Source of the DNA: Candidatus Hydrogenedentota bacterium
GTDB taxonomy: Bacteria; Hydrogenedentota; Hydrogenedentia; Hydrogenedentales; SLHB01
DNA length: 36,056 bases
Reading direction: 5' to 3'
Assembly (NCBI GenBank): GCA_019695095.1
Contig: JAIBAQ010000047.1
Coordinates: 1 to 36,056 of the forward strand
In this document: positions 8,415-17,352 of the stretch, piece by piece
Layout of the letters: every line of letters begins with the position of its first letter
How positions within the stretch are numbered: position 1 is the first letter of the stretch
Made by a program: the position numbers and the translations under genes
Notes under the pieces: model-generated
Database searches by the model: none
Told to the model about the DNA's origin: nothing
What the model saw: the letters and a program-made list of their open reading frames with translations, nothing else

Positions 8415-9698
8415 ATGCTCAATAGATCTCGATTGACACGAAGAGACTTTCTTCGGAGAACGGGTGCGCTGGCCGTCGCCGGAACCCTGGGAGCGCGCCA
8501 GGCTGCGGCAACCGTAGGGCCCAACAACAGGATCCGCCTTGGCGTGATCGGTTGTGGCGGCATGGGCAGCAGGCACATCGAAGCCCTCGCCTCAAATCCG
8601 AATTGCGAAATCGTCACCCTCTGCGATGCATTCATTCCCCGATATGAGAAAGCCATTGAGACGGTGAAGGCAGCAACGGGCGTTGCCCCTGAAGGCGTCC
8701 AAGACTACCGAAGAGTACTGGATCGTCCCGACGTCGACGCTATCTTCAATGTCACCACGGACAATTGGCATCCACTGATCACGATTCACGGCTGCGAAGC
8801 GGGTAAGGACGTCTACGTTGAGAAACCTGTTTGCATGACAATCGTTGAAGGCCGTGCCATGGTGAACGCCGCGCGGCGCTACGGCCGTGTCGTTCAGGTC
8901 GGTACACAGCAGCGGTCGATGCCCATCTTTCAAGAGGCCATTGAAATCCTGCGAAGCGGCAGACTGGGCCAAATCTCGTCCGCCGGCGCATGGGTCGGAA
9001 TAAATGGTCTGGCGACGGGAGATGTGCCGCGCACTCCGCCACCAGGACTCGATTGGGATCGCTGGCTGGGTCCTGCGCCAGAGGTTCCGTTCAGCAGAGA
9101 GCGATTCATGGGCTGGATGGGCTGGCATGACTATGCGCGCGGCGGCGAACTCACCAATTGGGGTATCCACCTCATGGACGTCGTGCAATGGGGTATCGGC
9201 AAAGACCGTCCGCTCAGTGTGCAGGCAATGGGGGGGACATACGTAGAAGGCACCGGTGCCGACAACTACCAGTGCCTTGAAGCGCTTCTCGAATACGAAG
9301 GCTGCAATGTGACTTGGGAACAGCGCCCCGCCAACACACATGCCGGCAAAGGATACGGTGTCCGGTTTAACGGAACCAACGGCGTCCTGTACGTCAACCG
9401 CATCTCTTACTCCGTTGAACCCGCGGAACTGGGAATCAAGGAAGTCATCGGCGAGCCCGAGCGGAGTTGGGCCAATACCGATCATCACAACAACTTCTTT
9501 GAGTGCGTTCGTACCCGCAAACGTCCCATCGCCGACATTGAACAGGGATTCCGATCCACCAGCGCCGTCTTGATTGCGGGTATCGCTCTCAAAGCACGCC
9601 GAAAGCTAACGTGGGACGGTACAGCCGAGCGTTTCGTAAACGACGATGCCGCCAATCGGTACCTTTCGCGCCCATACCGCGCGCCCTGGCACCTGTAA
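8415..9698 (+). CDS. Gfo/Idh/MocA oxidoreductase, Tat-exported
   Basis: NAD(P)-dependent sugar or polyol oxidoreductase of the Gfo/Idh/MocA family, 427 aa. The ATG at 8415 has GGAGG 5 nt upstream and gives a Tat leader TRRDFLRRTGALAVAG; an upstream in-frame ATG at 8361 has neither. The Rossmann fingerprint RLGVIGCGGMGSRH follows at about residues 40-53. The catalytic EKP lysine is in VYVEKPVCMT, and the His/Asp of the substrate side is in NWGIHLMDVVQWG. Tat-exported members, like glucose-fructose oxidoreductase, generally carry a tightly bound cofactor, because free NAD(P) is not available outside the cytoplasm. The substrate is not predictable. The HEAT-repeat gene follows after 44 nt and both end at one hairpin, so they are probably cotranscribed. 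Confidence 0.92.
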   Translation: MLNRSRLTRRDFLRRTGALAVAGTLGARQAAATVGPNNRIRLGVIGCGGMGSRHIEALASNPNCEIVTLCDAFIPRYEKAIETVKAATGVAPEGVQDYRRVLDRPDVDAIFNVTTDNWHPLITIHGCEAGKDVYVEKPVCMTIVEGRAMVNAARRYGRVVQVGTQQRSMPIFQEAIEILRSGRLGQISSAGAWVGINGLATGDVPRTPPPGLDWDRWLGPAPEVPFSRERFMGWMGWHDYARGGELTNWGIHLMDVVQWGIGKDRPLSVQAMGGTYVEGTGADNYQCLEALLEYEGCNVTWEQRPANTHAGKGYGVRFNGTNGVLYVNRISYSVEPAELGIKEVIGEPERSWANTDHHNNFFECVRTRKRPIADIEQGFRSTSAVLIAGIALKARRKLTWDGTAERFVNDDAANRYLSRPYRAPWHL

Positions 9699-9742
9699 AG
9701 AGACTCTTGCCCTTGTGGCTTTCTATGGAAAGGAATTTTCCC

Positions 9743-11881
9743 GTGTACAGAACATATCATCGAATCCATACGTCGGCGGCGAGCAGTCTAGTCCACTTGG
9801 CTGTACTCGTACTGACTGCGTTTCTGTGTGTGGCCGTGTCCGCCTCAGAAGTCGCCCAACTGGTCGCAGACCTGGGTGGGCCCGATGGACAAGCCCGCAT
9901 TCGTGCCCGGCAATTGCTGCCGCGTTACGGCGAAGCCGCGGTTGAGGGCCTCCTGCCGCTGCTCGCTTCCGGCGACTTCGCCGTGAAACGAACGGCGTTC
10001 AACGTGCTAGCCGACATCGCCAACGGTCTCGTAGCAAAAGATCAGGAGACCGTCTCGGCCACGGAATCCGACCGCGCACGCTTCGTCAAACAGGTTTCCG
10101 CGCTATTGGCGGTAGATCAGGCCGCGGAAATGAAATTGGAGGCACTCAAGCTGCTTCCGATTGTCTTTCAAGATACCGACGACTTTAGCCCAATTGTTGC
10201 GCTCCTGTCCGACCCCTCTTTGCGCGAGAAGGCCCGTGAAACCCTTGAACAGATTGGAACGCACGGCGCCTGCCGCCAGCTTCTGACGGCGACGGCGGAC
10301 CCAACAGTAGATCCTGAATTTGTCGTGGCCCTCATTCGATCTGTTGGGCGTTTGCGCCAGAATGAATCTGCTCTGCGCTTGCTGGGTCTGACAACCCACA
10401 GCAATCCTCGCGTTCGCGTTGCTGCCGCCCAATCACTTGCTTGGATGGGACACCCAGACCTATATCCCTCCTTGAAGTCCGTCGTTCAAAATGCGACGCC
10501 CGACACCCAGGCTGAAGCGTTCGATGCTGTCTATCGGTACGCAGCATCGCTGGTACAGTCGGGCGGCAATTGGGATCTGGCTATGCGCATCTATGGTGAG
10601 ATGCTTGCAGCTGCGCCAACGTCTCCGCTCAAGTCTGCTGCCCTGATGGGACTTGGCATTTACGGAGATAGTACCTCGGTTCCCGTGATTGTGGGCGCGC
10701 TGAACGGTGCCGACGCCACCTTGGTCGATGCGGCCGCCATGGCGCTGGGCAGTGTTCAAGGCAGGGAAGCGGTACGCGCCGTGAAAACGGCCTTTCCTTC
10801 ATTGAGTCCGTCTGCGCAAGAAGGCTTGGTAGCCATCTGGGGACAGCGCAAAGAGAAAGAGGCGCTTGACCTTATCACAGGATTCCTCAAGAGTAACGAG
10901 CCTCATATGCGTATCAGCGCAATTCGCGCCATCGCAAATATCGGGTCCGGTGAAGCGTTTCCTGCCCTTATGGAGATAGCGAAATCAGGTTCAGAAGACG
11001 AGCGCGCTCTTGCTCTCAAGACAGCCGTCTCAATCGCCAACTCGATGGATAAGGTCGGCAATCCTGCAGAAGCGGGGAAGGCCTACCTGTCGTTGTACGA
11101 AATGGCGCCTGACGACGATGTGCGCCGCACGGCGCTTAAGGGTATTTCTGAAGCCCCATTGCCGGAGGCATTTGACGTCGCGAAAGCCTCCATTGACAAG
11201 CCTGAACTCAAAGATGTGGGTGCAATTGCCCTCGCTGGAATTGCCGGCGCGCTAGCCAAGGCCGGTGACGCGGCGAAATCCAATGAAGCCATGGAACTTC
11301 TGCGAGCGGTGCAAGTCGCACCCGAAACCCTGGTCGAACTTGCGAAAAGACTTCAGGCTGCCGGTGTACCCGCTGATCTCTCCAACATGCTGGGCGTTGT
11401 GAAGGTCTGGCAAATTGTTGGCCCGTTTGACTGGAAGACGGATCAAGATTGGGATACGGCTTTTGTTGGAGAGCCAAAGATTGATCTTGCTGCTTCTCTC
11501 TCGGCTGGCAACAACACCGTGCAGTGGAAGAAGGTCGTGACGGCCGACCCCGTCGGCTTGGTCGATCTCGCAGGAAATTTGGGCCAACGAGATCGATGCT
11601 TTGGCTATGCGTATGCCGTCGTTGAGGTTCCCGAGGCCATTGACGCTCAGGTACGTCTCGGTTCGGATGATGGCAATAAGGTCTGGATCAATGGGACGGT
11701 AGTTTGCGAGAACCGAGTCGACCGAGGTGCAGCGCTGGATCAAGACAAAGCCAACATTCACCTCAATAAAGGCCGAAATGAAATTCTGGTGAAAATCAGC
11801 CAGGGCGGCGGTGGTTGGTGCTTCTGTCTTCGCCTTGCCACGGAGAACGGCGCCGGCCTTGTCTTCACGCAGCCAGAGTAA
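9743..11881 (+). CDS. Exported HEAT-repeat protein with C-terminal sugar-binding-like domain
   Basis: An exported 712-aa scaffold-like protein. I chose GTG at 9743 because AAAGGA lies 8 nt upstream; ATG at 9725 has no ribosome site. The signal segment LVHLAVLVLTAFLCVAVSAS ends near residue 35. Alpha-helical HEAT-like repeats fill about 40-540, for example RARQLLPRYGEAAVEGLLPL, NPRVRVAAAQSLAWMG and MRISAIRAIANIGSGEA. The C-terminal 150 residues start at VWQIVGPFDW and contain GSDDGNKVWINGTVV and ILVKISQGGGGW, a beta-sandwich type common in exported proteins of this bacterial group and reminiscent of PA14 or carbohydrate-binding modules. No catalytic residues are evident, so it probably binds partners or glycans. 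It lies 44 nt behind the exported oxidoreductase, which could be its client. Confidence 0.85.
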   Translation: MYRTYHRIHTSAASSLVHLAVLVLTAFLCVAVSASEVAQLVADLGGPDGQARIRARQLLPRYGEAAVEGLLPLLASGDFAVKRTAFNVLADIANGLVAKDQETVSATESDRARFVKQVSALLAVDQAAEMKLEALKLLPIVFQDTDDFSPIVALLSDPSLREKARETLEQIGTHGACRQLLTATADPTVDPEFVVALIRSVGRLRQNESALRLLGLTTHSNPRVRVAAAQSLAWMGHPDLYPSLKSVVQNATPDTQAEAFDAVYRYAASLVQSGGNWDLAMRIYGEMLAAAPTSPLKSAALMGLGIYGDSTSVPVIVGALNGADATLVDAAAMALGSVQGREAVRAVKTAFPSLSPSAQEGLVAIWGQRKEKEALDLITGFLKSNEPHMRISAIRAIANIGSGEAFPALMEIAKSGSEDERALALKTAVSIANSMDKVGNPAEAGKAYLSLYEMAPDDDVRRTALKGISEAPLPEAFDVAKASIDKPELKDVGAIALAGIAGALAKAGDAAKSNEAMELLRAVQVAPETLVELAKRLQAAGVPADLSNMLGVVKVWQIVGPFDWKTDQDWDTAFVGEPKIDLAASLSAGNNTVQWKKVVTADPVGLVDLAGNLGQRDRCFGYAYAVVEVPEAIDAQVRLGSDDGNKVWINGTVVCENRVDRGAALDQDKANIHLNKGRNEILVKISQGGGGWCFCLRLATENGAGLVFTQPE

Positions 11882-11904
11882 ACTCAAAGCTACAAGTACA
11901 TAGC

Positions 11905-11941
11905 ACGCGCCAGCGTCCGTGAGAGTCGGACGCTGGCGCGT
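11905..11941 (+). terminator. Perfect 15-bp hairpin terminator, probably bidirectional
   Basis: Arms 11905-11919 and 11927-11941 are exact reverse complements (ACGCGCCAGCGTCCG on the left), with a 7-nt loop. The hairpin is 23 nt after the HEAT gene stop and 48 nt before the end of the convergent acetyltransferase. The tail is only weakly T-rich (TTACATTTAT), so it may stop transcription from both sides without a long U-tract. Confidence 0.75.
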
Positions 11942-11989
11942 TACATTTATGCTGGCGCCACTTGCAGAGGCGCGATTTGCTGACTTGGA

Positions 11990-13309
11990 TCAGAAATGGT
12001 CGATAGGCCAGATAAACGGCGTTCGTTCCGGAAACAGGCATTCAATCAATCGCCTTCGTTCAACGTTTTCGGACCCGCGTGGCACTTCCACATCCGATGC
12101 TGAGGTAAAGCCCGCCAGCATGCGACAGAATTGTTGCCCCGTCACTCGAATATGTGCTCTCCCGTCCGTGCGTTCCACATGTAAGCTTCCTCGCCTGAGT
12201 GAGAACATGTATCGCTCCTCGTCCACGGCAAGTACGAGGTCGGTGCCACTCTGCCACATACCAGAATCGCGAAGTGCAGTTTCCCATTCTGGGATCATCT
12301 GCTGAAAGGTCTTTTCGGTGTCGAGGACTCGCATCATCCCCTCCGCGTTGCGAAACGTGCGCATCTCGTGAACGCAGGTGTAGTCGCGCAGGTATCTCGC
12401 GAACGGATGCGACGGCGGCAAATGAAAACGAACACGCGTGCGACCCTTCCGGCGCGCCATCGCGGATGCCGCATCGAGTATCGTGTCGAAATGGGTAGGA
12501 CCATCCACACCCATCTCCTTTATATGCAGGACTTCCGAATCCAATTGGGACATGAGGTACCCAACGATTCGGCCCCGTGCATCAAAGACCTTGACGGTTG
12601 CCGCCCAGTCCGGATAGTAGCGGATCGTGCGTGATGTACACTCAAACAGCGTCCGAAAGTACTTCGCGTCTCGGACTACGGAACAAGACACGCAAGATTC
12701 GTGACGTTCATGCAGCGACCGCAAGGTTTTCGCATCTTCCCATGTCACGCGAGCGACACAAGGTTCCGATTGCGTTCGTCCGCTGATGTCGAAAGTGATT
12801 GCGTATTCAGGAAGGATACTCACATACCCGAATTTCTGGTAAAGGTTTGGTATGCCGAAGAGAAGTGACACATCAAAACCAGATTTCGTCATGTAGTCCA
12901 GTGCGTCGCGCATGAGCGCTCCGCACACGCCTCGATTGCGGTGTGTCTCTTCCGTTGACACCCATCCGATGCCGCCTGCAGTGAGCCGTGCCCGGCCGAT
13001 ACGTAGCTTGAACGGTTGTATCCGAAGGGCTCCCGCCATCTCTGAATTAATGTAGTGCACCCGCGTGTGTTCTCTGCGATATCCAGGCCAGTTTGGCCCA
13101 GTTTCCTTCAGCCAGCGCATGCACTCGGTATTGGGTGGCGTCTGTGTAGCGGCCATGAGTTCATTGGCCGCTATCAGTTCTTCATCAGACTTCACTCCTC
13201 GCGTAACGTATTCGGCGACTTCACTCCCATGTGTTTTGTCTATCGATTGGCCAACGTCTCGAATTCCGGGAGACGTACCTGTCCTGTCGCTTTGTTTCCT
13301 CTTCTTCAT
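11990..13309 (-). CDS. Eis-like GNAT N-acetyltransferase
   Basis: A 439-aa protein with an N-terminal GNAT acetyltransferase domain and a long C-terminal part, the layout of Eis-type enzymes that acetylate amines with acetyl-CoA. The acetyl-CoA loop is visible in GWVSTEETHRNRGVCGALM (R/Q-x-x-G-x-G/A variant), followed by a helix and FGIPNLYQKFGYV, which is typical of these enzymes. The C-terminus (from about 330) could be an SCP2-like domain, as in Eis. The ATG at 13309 comes 17 nt after the stop of the upstream oxidoreductase and gives a basic, cytosolic N-terminus. An ATG further upstream would overlap that gene. The substrate is unknown; the link to an oxidoreductase suggests an amino-sugar or small amine, which is inference only. 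Confidence 0.85.
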   Translation of the reverse strand: MKKRKQSDRTGTSPGIRDVGQSIDKTHGSEVAEYVTRGVKSDEELIAANELMAATQTPPNTECMRWLKETGPNWPGYRREHTRVHYINSEMAGALRIQPFKLRIGRARLTAGGIGWVSTEETHRNRGVCGALMRDALDYMTKSGFDVSLLFGIPNLYQKFGYVSILPEYAITFDISGRTQSEPCVARVTWEDAKTLRSLHERHESCVSCSVVRDAKYFRTLFECTSRTIRYYPDWAATVKVFDARGRIVGYLMSQLDSEVLHIKEMGVDGPTHFDTILDAASAMARRKGRTRVRFHLPPSHPFARYLRDYTCVHEMRTFRNAEGMMRVLDTEKTFQQMIPEWETALRDSGMWQSGTDLVLAVDEERYMFSLRRGSLHVERTDGRAHIRVTGQQFCRMLAGFTSASDVEVPRGSENVERRRLIECLFPERTPFIWPIDHF

Positions 13310-13326
13310 GGTTTTACCCCGCGCTA

Positions 13327-14340
13327 CTAAGAGAGATCGACCGGTTGCCCGGAGCGGATGGAGTCTTCGATCGCGCAAATCACACGGGTGACTTCAAGCC
13401 CATCCTTGCCGGTAACCATCGGAACGCGATCGCGGTACACGCAGTCCACAAAATGCCGGATGCTCTCCGCGGCGAACCCTTGTTGTCTGCCGTGAATGAC
13501 GGGCATTACAAACATATCCGGATACTCCCCCGACGACTCTGTGTACTTTTCCAGCGCTCTGTTATGCGTCGCGTCCATATAAATCGCGCCTCTGTCGCCG
13601 ACCAATTCACATTTCACGTCAACGAGATTGGGAATGGTGTCAGGTAGTATCCATGAGTTTTCGATGACGGCCTTGGCTCCACCGCGAAACTCCAGTGTAC
13701 TCAAATAAAAGTCCGGCGTATTAATTCCGCGTTCCGCGAGCACGCCCTTTCCGGCCACTCCAAATACCCGTTTCACTTCGTCGTTCAGCAGCCACCGTAC
13801 CGTATCGATGGCGTGACTTCCGACAAACCAGAGCACCGTAGACATGTGCGCCCAACTCAACATCTTCGTGGGAACAAAAATGCGGTCGTTTAATCGGTAA
13901 TACACATGTTGCGGCGTTCCGATATCGCCCTTGCGAATACTCTCCTGCGCCTTGCACAAGGGGGGACTCCACCGTGCGTGAAAGTCCACCATAAGCTTGA
14001 CCCCTGCGCGCTCTGCCGCTGAGACAATTCGCTCGCATGCCTCCACGCTCATGGCGAGAGGCTTTTCGGCGAGTATGTGCTTACCGGCCGCGATGGCCGC
14101 CAGCGCAATTTCCTCGTGCGCAAAATCAGGGGTGACGATCGCAATGGCCTGCACGCGTGTGTCTTCCAGCAATTGTCGGTAATCGCCGTACGCCACTGCT
14201 CCGTAGGGCTCTGCCAGCGTTTGTGCCCGGGTTATATCCAGATCCGCAACCCCCACCAATTTCGCATGTTCAATGGATGCATAGGTCCGCGCATGCATTG
14301 CCCCCCAACCACCCGAGCCGACAAGTCCGATGCCTACCAT
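13327..14340 (-). CDS. Gfo/Idh/MocA oxidoreductase, cytoplasmic
   Basis: A 337-aa NAD(P)-dependent oxidoreductase of the Gfo/Idh/MocA family (inositol 2-dehydrogenase-like). The ATG at 14340 begins MVGIGLVGSGGWGAMH, putting the Rossmann GSGGWG loop right at the N-terminus, and has AAAGGAG 7 nt upstream. The reading frame stays open for 345 nt further upstream, but that part crosses a terminator and has no family similarity. The catalytic lysine is in AEKPLAMS, and the second conserved site is GSHAIDTVRWL. No signal peptide is present, so unlike the two Tat-tagged relatives in this window it should act in the cytosol on an imported sugar or polyol. The acetyltransferase follows after 17 nt, in one operon. 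Confidence 0.92.
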   Translation of the reverse strand: MVGIGLVGSGGWGAMHARTYASIEHAKLVGVADLDITRAQTLAEPYGAVAYGDYRQLLEDTRVQAIAIVTPDFAHEEIALAAIAAGKHILAEKPLAMSVEACERIVSAAERAGVKLMVDFHARWSPPLCKAQESIRKGDIGTPQHVYYRLNDRIFVPTKMLSWAHMSTVLWFVGSHAIDTVRWLLNDEVKRVFGVAGKGVLAERGINTPDFYLSTLEFRGGAKAVIENSWILPDTIPNLVDVKCELVGDRGAIYMDATHNRALEKYTESSGEYPDMFVMPVIHGRQQGFAAESIRHFVDCVYRDRVPMVTGKDGLEVTRVICAIEDSIRSGQPVDLS

Positions 14341-14746
14341 CTTCGCACTCCTTTCGCGCATGACGCGCCATGTGTCACGATTCAGGCCATCTTCAGTACT
14401 TGTCCACGCACAGAAACACGCCCGCCCATTATCGGGAAACGGGTCCACGCGTTCCAAATTCGGATCGGGACAACTGAAAGCTGGAGGCTGAAAGGAAGAG
14501 ATAGAGAGGGGGAGAGTTGTGGGATCGTTGCTCGTAGGCCGGGGGCGTACAAGTCTCGCCAAAAAATCTCGACCGGAGTCCGGCAGTTTTTCTGTCTGCC
14601 GAACCCCGGTCTTGCACGGTACACCCAGGGAAACAATTCCCAAGGTGTTTGGGGGGCTATTTAACTGGTTTCTGCATCGCCTCAACCGACTCTGTGGTTT
14701 CTGTTACTTTGTCGTGAGCGATTTGCACTCGCATTAAGGCGAGTCA
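14341..14746. other. 406-nt gap between prepilin-like and oxidoreductase genes
   Basis: No coding potential is convincing here. The gap holds a small hairpin directly after the prepilin-like stop (ACTCGC at 14727-14732 pairing with GCGAGT at 14739-14744), then a strong terminator at 14561-14611, and then about 220 nt that should carry the leftward promoter of the oxidoreductase/acetyltransferase pair. A purine-rich run lies at about 14480-14520. I could not place a convincing -35/-10 pair. Confidence 0.4.
14561..14611 (-). terminator. Rho-independent terminator, 16-bp stem plus U6
   Basis: Read leftward, arms 14611-14596 and 14586-14571 form a 16-bp stem with two G-U pairs and no mismatch, around a 9-nt A-rich loop. 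Six Ts (14566-14561) follow after 4 nt. It sits 136 nt past the prepilin-like gene and upstream of the oxidoreductase, so it ends the former transcript and insulates the latter. Confidence 0.8.
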
Positions 14747-15748
14747 TCAACCAACGCCAGCTACTGTTGCCATGTTCGTCGAGAGATTTTCCCCAAGTGT
14801 GCCAGCGGCGCTGTTCATCAAGGGGAACTTGCTCTTATACTTCAGAAATTCAACATGACCGTCCATGTAAAGCACATTGCTGCCGCCCGGAACGTGGTTG
14901 TAACGCGCAACCGCATTGTCGCCATTGATTGACACGAACGGACCCTGGTCTGCCCAGGAATCGAGCATGATAGGAATCGTGCTCTGTGCTTGGGCGGACG
15001 CAGCAGGATTGTTGATGTCGCTGATGAAGAAGCGCTCAATACCTTCCCTCAAGCGGCGATATCCGTCCGGAAGGGGAGCGCCATCGTCGTCTACATCCGG
15101 GCCGTTAACCTTGGACCATTGAACATCCGACGGCATATCGTCTTCACCGATACCACTGTACGCCGCAACCGCAAATCGCAAACACCCCATGCTCTGCATG
15201 TTGCCGCCTGTGCTTGAGAAAAGTGTTGTCGCTTCGCCAAGGAAAAACCAAAGTTGCTGACCACCGATGACGTCATAAAGTTGGGAACTCGTTGTCGTTG
15301 CATAGGGAATGTATGCATAGGAGAATGGAACCGACAGGAAGGCATCGTAACAAATCTCAGGAGCGCCAGTGGAATTGAACGTGTTCAATATTTCGTTGGC
15401 ATTCTCTACAGACGTTCCCAAGAAGTTCGAATCATGCGAGTCCGAAGGACAAATCGCCAAATTGGCATCTGTCCAATATTCAGGATAAAGCGCAAATCCG
15501 CGAAGGTTAAGCAACGTCGGAGTTCCGTTTAGACGGAAGAGGCCGCCTGGAGGAAATGCTTCTCCCTTCGCTTCATTCGCATACATCTTCATGATAATCC
15601 CAAATTGCTTCAGGTTATTCTGGCACGACGACCGGCGGGCGGCTTCCCGTGCGCGCGCCAATGCAGGCAACAGTATTGCCGCCAAGATCCCGATGATGGC
15701 AATGACTACCAACAATTCGATGAGGGTGAAACCCCTTCTCTTGTGCAT
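14747..15748 (-). CDS. Prepilin-type protein, DUF1559-like
   Basis: A 333-aa pseudopilin-like protein. The ATG at 15748 gives [15 protein letters not shown] with the prepilin peptidase site after Gly7 (G|FTLIE), and GGGAG lies 9 nt upstream. A 20-residue hydrophobic helix and [18 protein letters not shown] follow, which is the hallmark of the DUF1559/H-X-DG proteins expanded in Planctomycetota and Hydrogenedentota. The C-terminal signature is [17 protein letters not shown], with 10 residues between His and Asp-Gly rather than the usual 9. These proteins are thought to be processed and anchored like type II secretion pseudopilins; individual roles are unknown. It is a lone gene with its own repeat-rich upstream region and a terminator. 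Length is typical. Confidence 0.92.
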   Translation of the reverse strand: MHKRRGFTLIELLVVIAIIGILAAILLPALARAREAARRSSCQNNLKQFGIIMKMYANEAKGEAFPPGGLFRLNGTPTLLNLRGFALYPEYWTDANLAICPSDSHDSNFLGTSVENANEILNTFNSTGAPEICYDAFLSVPFSYAYIPYATTTSSQLYDVIGGQQLWFFLGEATTLFSSTGGNMQSMGCLRFAVAAYSGIGEDDMPSDVQWSKVNGPDVDDDGAPLPDGYRRLREGIERFFISDINNPAASAQAQSTIPIMLDSWADQGPFVSINGDNAVARYNHVPGGSNVLYMDGHVEFLKYKSKFPLMNSAAGTLGENLSTNMATVAGVG

Positions 15749-15769
15749 GATAGGTCTCCCATTATTCTG

Positions 15770-15818
15770 GACGGAATTCCCGATTGTTTTTCCGTCCGCT
15801 TTACCACATAATTCCGTC
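15770..15818. promoter_or_regulatory. Inverted 9-bp repeat upstream of prepilin-like gene
   Basis: GACGGAATT at 15770-15778 is an exact inverted repeat of AATTCCGTC at 15810-15818, and a third partial copy (TTTTTCCGTCC, 15787-15797) lies between them. The block is 22-70 bp upstream of the prepilin-like start codon. It looks like a regulator binding array or a 5'-UTR structure; which one cannot be told. Confidence 0.4.
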
Positions 15819-15852
15819 TGCGTATGCATGACGATTCTTCTGCTTGATTGCC

Positions 15853-15867
15853 GACGCCACTGGCGTC
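15853..15867. promoter_or_regulatory. 15-bp palindrome GACGCC-N3-GGCGTC
   Basis: A perfect 6-bp inverted repeat with a 3-nt centre lies between the regulator gene and the prepilin-like gene, 105 bp upstream of the latter's start. The flanking run of seven T (leftward) precedes the hairpin instead of following it, so it is not a classical terminator. An operator, perhaps for the adjacent GntR/LacI-type regulator, fits better. Confidence 0.35.
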
Positions 15868-15905
15868 AAAAAAACTCTTCGCTCTCCCTTCTCCCAATTC
15901 GAATC

Positions 15906-17039
15906 TTAGTCTTCGCTGAACCCTCCTCCTTTTACTGCAAGACGTTCCATGTCCGGCTCCTCATGGCCGTTTTGAAGGACGGCCTTGAGAAAGCGTTTCT
16001 GTATCGAACAATCCGGTTCAGCGATCCGGCGTAGCAGCAGGCGAGCGCTTTCGTGACCCATCTCTGAGCCCGCTTGCACGGCCGCTATCATGGGAATCCC
16101 CAAAGCGTCCGCCATCCTGCTGTCATCCACCAGCGCCAACTCCACGTCTTCCGGCACGCTGTAACCGAGACTTGTCAATTCATCCAGCAACGTCGAAGCT
16201 ACAAAGTCGTTCAGGCAACAGAAAGCCGTAGGCCTGTGCCTATAAGCCATGATCCGGCTGATTACCGCCGTGACGGGCTCTTCCTTCGGGTCAACCAATC
16301 CAACCAGGTCCCGGGTGAAGGTCAATCCTGCCTCTTCAAGCGCTCTGCGATAGCCCGCGAGCCGATCTTCCGAAGAGGTACTCACCAGTTCGTTGGCAAC
16401 AAAGGCGATTTCCGTGTGGCCTCGCCGGATCAGAGCTTCCGTAAGCTGGTAGCCCACATCCTCGTTGTCCGTCACCACGTAGTCCGCCTCAACCCCGTGC
16501 ACGTAACGATCAATCAGTACAAAGGGGAAGCCGGAACGGCGGAACTTTCTCAACAACTCAAGCGTCCGCTCCGTGGCATGTTGGAGCCAGAACGCAATGC
16601 CCTCGATTCCGCTGTTGCGCATGTCCGTGAGGAAGTCGAATTCGCTCTCATTGCTGAACCGCACGAAGTAGACCATCGTCTGAACGCCCTCTTCGGCGGC
16701 GGCTTGAATAAATCCTTGCACCACCGAGCGCGTATAGCGGCATTCCAATTCCGGGCATGCCAAGGCGACCGTGCGCCACCCGCTGATTGGAAGCAGGCGT
16801 TGCCTGCTCTGAACCGGCGCCACAAACGAGCCCCGTCCCGGCGTGCGGATGATGTAGCCCTCGCGCTCAAGGTCGCGAAGCGCCTGGCGGGTAGGGTTCC
16901 GGCTGACGTTGTAGCTGCGAGCCAACTCGAACTCCGACGGTACACGCGCGCCCTCGGGCAATTCACCGCTTTCGATTTGGCTTTTCAGTTCGCGCTTTAT
17001 GAACGCATAAAGCGGAATATCGGGAGGAATCTCAGGCAT
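15906..17039 (-). CDS. GntR-type regulator with LacI-like effector domain
   Basis: A 377-aa transcription regulator of the AraR/GntR-LacI hybrid class. The N-terminal winged helix (about 8-76) shows the GntR pattern IPLYAFIKRELKSQI, RVPSEFELARSYNVSRNPTRQALRDLE and GRGSFVAP. A periplasmic-binding-protein-like effector domain follows (about 85-375), with VVQGFIQAA, GIEGIAFW, FVLIDRYV, RGHTEIAFV and PTAFCCLNDFVAS. Such proteins usually sense a sugar and repress nearby sugar genes. I chose ATG at 17039 because GGGGAG lies 9 nt upstream and the family normally starts about ten residues before PLY; in-frame ATGs at 17087 and 17111 remain possible. Its target may be itself, the prepilin-like gene or the CocE gene. 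Confidence 0.9.
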   Translation of the reverse strand: MPEIPPDIPLYAFIKRELKSQIESGELPEGARVPSEFELARSYNVSRNPTRQALRDLEREGYIIRTPGRGSFVAPVQSRQRLLPISGWRTVALACPELECRYTRSVVQGFIQAAAEEGVQTMVYFVRFSNESEFDFLTDMRNSGIEGIAFWLQHATERTLELLRKFRRSGFPFVLIDRYVHGVEADYVVTDNEDVGYQLTEALIRRGHTEIAFVANELVSTSSEDRLAGYRRALEEAGLTFTRDLVGLVDPKEEPVTAVISRIMAYRHRPTAFCCLNDFVASTLLDELTSLGYSVPEDVELALVDDSRMADALGIPMIAAVQAGSEMGHESARLLLRRIAEPDCSIQKRFLKAVLQNGHEEPDMERLAVKGGGFSED

Positions 17040-17352
17040 CTCCCAGGGCTCCCCTCTGCGATGTCCATCCGCCAGGAACATTGCCATACCAACTTTCCGG
17101 CGGCCTCGCATCTAGCATCTCATGTAATAACATTCAAATTAGTGCGGGGAATTGCGCTTGGTAGAATTCATGCGTCTCCTGGATTCGCCGCAATCTGCCC
17201 TGCTATGCCGTTTTGCCTTGGAATTTCAGCCTGGCAAGGCCAATGTTAAAAATGGGTTGCGGCGGAGATGACCAAACAAGCTCGGGAAGTCTGCCCAGCA
17301 AGCTCCCAGAACCCCTTGCGCCCCCGTACTCTCTCAGTTCAATTGTAATCAC
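17040..17352. other. Long leader of the regulator gene
   Basis: About 305 nt separate the regulator's promoter (-10 at 17353-17358) from its start codon. I see no recognisable riboswitch and no conserved small gene. A second possible promoter, leftward TTGAAT then 17 nt then TAGATG at about 17106-17134, would give a much shorter leader. Confidence 0.4.

Noticed and set aside
14571-14611. Riboswitch for the oxidoreductase operon
   Set aside because: The structure is a simple stem-loop followed by a U-tract in the right direction to terminate the prepilin-like gene; no aptamer features are visible.
15841-15880. Hairpin with adjacent run of seven A/T as a terminator
   Set aside because: The T-run lies on the wrong side of the stem for leftward transcription, and rightward transcription would see As.
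16074-17249. 391-codon frame opposite the regulator gene
   Set aside because: It is antisense to a clear GntR/LacI-type gene and its product has no recognisable domain.
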